Below, one piece after another: positions 8,736-10,554 of a stretch of DNA of 10,554 nt. Under the pieces are notes generated by a model, which had not been told where the DNA came from, ran no database searches, and worked only from the letters and a program-made list of their open reading frames with translations. Both the position numbers and the translations under genes were made by a program. The first letter of the stretch is position 1. Every line of letters starts with the position of its first letter. The stretch is from Gammaproteobacteria bacterium. GTDB lineage: Bacteria; Pseudomonadota; Gammaproteobacteria; Steroidobacterales; Steroidobacteraceae. The DNA lies in NCBI GenBank assembly GCA_020846815.1, contig JADLDF010000240.1:1-10554 (forward strand). The letters are read 5' to 3'.

Positions 8736-9881
8736 CTATCCGCAGCTGCCGCGCGTGCGCAACGGCAGCGGGTCGAACACCCAGCCACCCTCCCCCCGCC
8801 GCGCCGGACCGGGCACGACCCGCGCCGGGCCGTCGTGCGGACGCGCGAGTACATGCGTGTCGATCTCCCAGCCGCGCGCCGCGAGCTCCTTGACCATTGC
8901 GCGGAAGCGCACCGGCAGCCGGTCCGACACCACCGAGAGCTCGTCGGCCATGCCCGAGGGCACGAACTCCGGTGTCAGATGTTCGACGACCGCCGCGTCC
9001 TGCTCGTAGACGGCGATGATGCCGCGCCGCCGCTCCTCGTCGTGCTCGGGCTCGAGCTTGTAGTTGCGCGCCTGGATCCAGAATGTCGTCGTCTCGGTCG
9101 CGCAGATCGGCGTCTTGCAGGAGAAGATCACCTGGCTGATCTGCGGACTGATCTTCTGCAGGATCATGACCGTCAGCCCCGACATGTGGAACTGGATCTC
9201 GCTCTGCGGCTTGCGGCGGCCCTGAGGCGCCGCACCGCTCTCGCGCAGTGCCTCGCCGAGCGCGCCGGACTTCTGCGTCTTTTCCGAGGAGGTGAAGCTG
9301 TGGCCGCTGACCGCACCCCAGGGCAGCTCGCGTATCGGCGCGTCTTCGACCACGGCCGCGTCGGGGTTGCCGAAGGCCGGATGAACGAAGTGCACGTGCG
9401 CCGTATCGAGACCATTCTCGGTGACGCGCTGCCAGTTGGCCTTGTAGTCGAAACGACCGTGGACAGTGCGCCAGCCGGGCGCACCGAACACGCCGTCGAA
9501 ACAGTCCGGCAGCGGCGGGCGCTCGGCCTCGGGCAGATCGCCGAGAAAGACCCAGATCATGCCGTACCTGCACTGCACGGGATAGGCGTCGACGCGCGCG
9601 CGCGCCGGGATCTTCGCCTCGAGGCCGAGCGACGGAATCCTGCGGCAGCGGCCGTCCGCGCCGAATTCCCAGCCGTGATAGGGACAGGCGATGCGTCCGT
9701 TCTTCACGCCGCCGCGCGCCAGTGCACCGCCGCGATGCACGCAGATGTTGCTGACGCAGGCGACCTCGCCGTCTTCGGTCCGCCACAGCGCGAAATCCTG
9801 GCCCAGCATCCGCACGCCGAGCGGCTGCGCCTCGGGCAGCTCGTCCTCGAAGCAGGCCACGTACCACAGGTTGATCAGCAC
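8736..9881 (-). CDS. Rieske [2Fe-2S] non-heme iron oxygenase, catalytic subunit
   Basis: It is predicted to insert oxygen into, or oxidatively demethylate, an organic substrate using electrons from a reductase or ferredoxin. The N-terminal Rieske domain binds the cluster through Cys47-x-His49 (CVHRGG) and Cys66-x2-His69 (CPYHGW). The catalytic domain has the mononuclear-iron motif Asn156-x2-Asp159-x2-His162-x4-His167 in ENGLDTAHVHFVH, with Asp159 as candidate bridging residue; the second carboxylate is probably in YEQDAAVVEHL. The length of 381 aa fits single-component alpha subunits of the vanillate demethylase/pheophorbide oxygenase type. The start is GTG, supported by AAGGGAG seven bases upstream and by the conserved start LINLWYVA. 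The small-protein gene ends 39 bp upstream. No reductase or ferredoxin gene lies in the window. Class is certain; substrate is not. Confidence 0.95.
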   Translation of the reverse strand: MLINLWYVACFEDELPEAQPLGVRMLGQDFALWRTEDGEVACVSNICVHRGGALARGGVKNGRIACPYHGWEFGADGRCRRIPSLGLEAKIPARARVDAYPVQCRYGMIWVFLGDLPEAERPPLPDCFDGVFGAPGWRTVHGRFDYKANWQRVTENGLDTAHVHFVHPAFGNPDAAVVEDAPIRELPWGAVSGHSFTSSEKTQKSGALGEALRESGAAPQGRRKPQSEIQFHMSGLTVMILQKISPQISQVIFSCKTPICATETTTFWIQARNYKLEPEHDEERRRGIIAVYEQDAAVVEHLTPEFVPSGMADELSVVSDRLPVRFRAMVKELAARGWEIDTHVLARPHDGPARVVPGPARRGEGGWVFDPLPLRTRGSCG

Positions 9882-9920
9882 CGTTCGACTCCCTTCCCTG
9901 GTTTCATCCGTGAATGCGCT

Positions 9921-10295
9921 TCAACGGGCGAGGCTGCGCACCAGCTCGCGGTACCGGAGACGCCGCGCCTCACCGGCCGGCCCGTCGAGATCCTCGAGCA
10001 CGATGCGCAGCATGCGCCGGATCAGTGCGCGCCGCCGCGCGGCGCGGCGCGCCGCGCCGGTCTCGTCGGGCTCGAAGGCGGCAAGTGCCTGCCGGTCGAG
10101 CCCGCCGCCGCGCAGCAGCAGCTCGCGCAGCGTGTCGAGCTCCTCGGACAGCACCGAGACCTCGGCGGCGAGAGCGAGCGTCATCGACAACAGGCGTTCG
10201 CTGTCGGCATCCTGCAGGCTGACGGGGCGCGCACCCTTGGGCACCCGTGGCCGCGGCCGGCGGCCGCCGCCCAGTCCGGCATTATCGGCTGGCAT
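9921..10295 (-). CDS. small basic helical protein of unknown function
   Basis: This 124-aa protein is not recognised. It has a basic, Pro/Gly-rich N-terminus (about residues 9-24), a probable amphipathic or coiled-coil helix at about 33-62 (LALAAEVSVLSEELDTLREL), and an Arg-rich helical second half (83-97, RRAARRRALIRRM). No signal peptide or membrane segment is seen. The ATG at 10295 is chosen over the longer frame because it shares one base with the upstream stop (TGATG) and has GGAG seven bases before it, implying translational coupling. The Rieske oxygenase gene starts 39 bp after its end. A role as an accessory or assembly partner of the neighbouring enzymes is possible, but that is only context. 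Confidence 0.75.
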   Translation of the reverse strand: MPADNAGLGGGRRPRPRVPKGARPVSLQDADSERLLSMTLALAAEVSVLSEELDTLRELLLRGGGLDRQALAAFEPDETGAARRAARRRALIRRMLRIVLEDLDGPAGEARRLRYRELVRSLAR

Positions 10296-10554
10296 CAGGC
10301 TGCTCCGCGCCGCGCGCCGAACAGCCACCACGGCCGTCCGTTGATGAAGGCCCGCGCACCCGTGTCGTAGTCGAGGTCGAACATCGTGGCGGGGTCGAAA
10401 CCCGCCGCGTGCGCCAGGGCCGGCAGGTCGAGCTCGTGCAGCGTGCGCCAGAACGGCTCGTTGTTGTGCTCGGTGTCCCAGTCGGCCATGAACGTCTCCA
10501 GCGGGTCGAGCAGCGCGTTGCGCACCGGGACTTCGACGTGCAGCATCACGCCGC
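10295..10554 (-). CDS. C-terminus of a probable SAM-dependent methyltransferase, 5' end cut by window edge
   Basis: About 85 residues of a protein that continues beyond the right edge. The piece begins GVMLHVEVPV, resembling the strand after the motif 'L..GG.l...e' in class I methyltransferases, followed by a helical stretch (FMADWDTEHNNEPFWRTL) and HAAGFD, resembling the 'l..aGF' element near the end of such domains. It ends FINGRPWWLFGARRGAA. An in-frame GTG and ATG near the edge are internal, since the frame is open to the end of the window. Its stop overlaps the next start by one base, making it the first visible gene of the operon. The methyltransferase call rests on short similarity by eye and could be wrong. 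Confidence 0.5.
   Translation of the reverse strand, partial: GVMLHVEVPVRNALLDPLETFMADWDTEHNNEPFWRTLHELDLPALAHAAGFDPATMFDLDYDTGARAFINGRPWWLFGARRGAA

Noticed and set aside
8713..9867. Second long minus-strand frame over the Rieske gene
   Set aside because: Arg/Gly/Ala-rich shadow with no Rieske motifs; the true frame at 8736-9881 has all ligands.
10024..10060. Dense GCGC/CGCC inverted-repeat-like stretch
   Set aside because: It encodes the Arg/Ala-rich helix of the small protein; the pattern follows from CGC/GCG codons and is not a distinct element.

Overview
This window comes from a GC-rich proteobacterial chromosome. All genes I can support are on the minus strand, so the biological order runs from high to low coordinates. 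The pyrG-kdsA pair at the left end is the conserved order of many Gamma- and Betaproteobacteria (usually followed by eno). Together with a TonB-dependent receptor it indicates a Gram-negative, LPS-making cell. The receptor style (plug with 'DVPLAISAVSA', C-terminal Phe) resembles receptors of environmental Gammaproteobacteria and sphingomonads. A gammaproteobacterium is my inference, not a proof.

Layout in the direction of transcription. (1) Positions 10554 to 3293 hold a compact accessory gene set: the C-terminus of a probable SAM-dependent methyltransferase, a 124-aa basic helical protein of unknown function, a Rieske [2Fe-2S] oxygenase, a nitrilase/aliphatic-amidase-fold protein, a bicupin protein with a His-rich tail, a seven-helix membrane protein, and a TonB-dependent outer-membrane receptor. 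Spacings are short (1-nt overlap, 39 bp, about 48 bp, 10 bp, 4-nt ATGA overlap, 52 bp), so they look like one operon. (2) Positions 3263 to 2452 hold a decayed gene, with an N-terminal signal anchor, a frameshift and an in-frame amber codon. (3) Positions 2441 to 2347 carry a candidate promoter and a strong leader hairpin. These precede the housekeeping genes pyrG (CTP synthase) and kdsA (KDO-8-phosphate synthase, cut by the window edge).

Working together: the receptor suggests TonB-powered import of a scarce or bulky substrate. The Rieske oxygenase, possible methyltransferase, cupin and amidase-fold protein suggest its oxidative or hydrolytic modification. No gene fixes the substrate. The most unusual point is that the amidase-fold protein keeps the catalytic Glu and Lys but has Ser where the catalytic Cys should be.

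I see no RNA genes, insertion sequences, CRISPR arrays or integration sites. No gene-free stretch exceeds about 105 bp, apart from the decayed gene.
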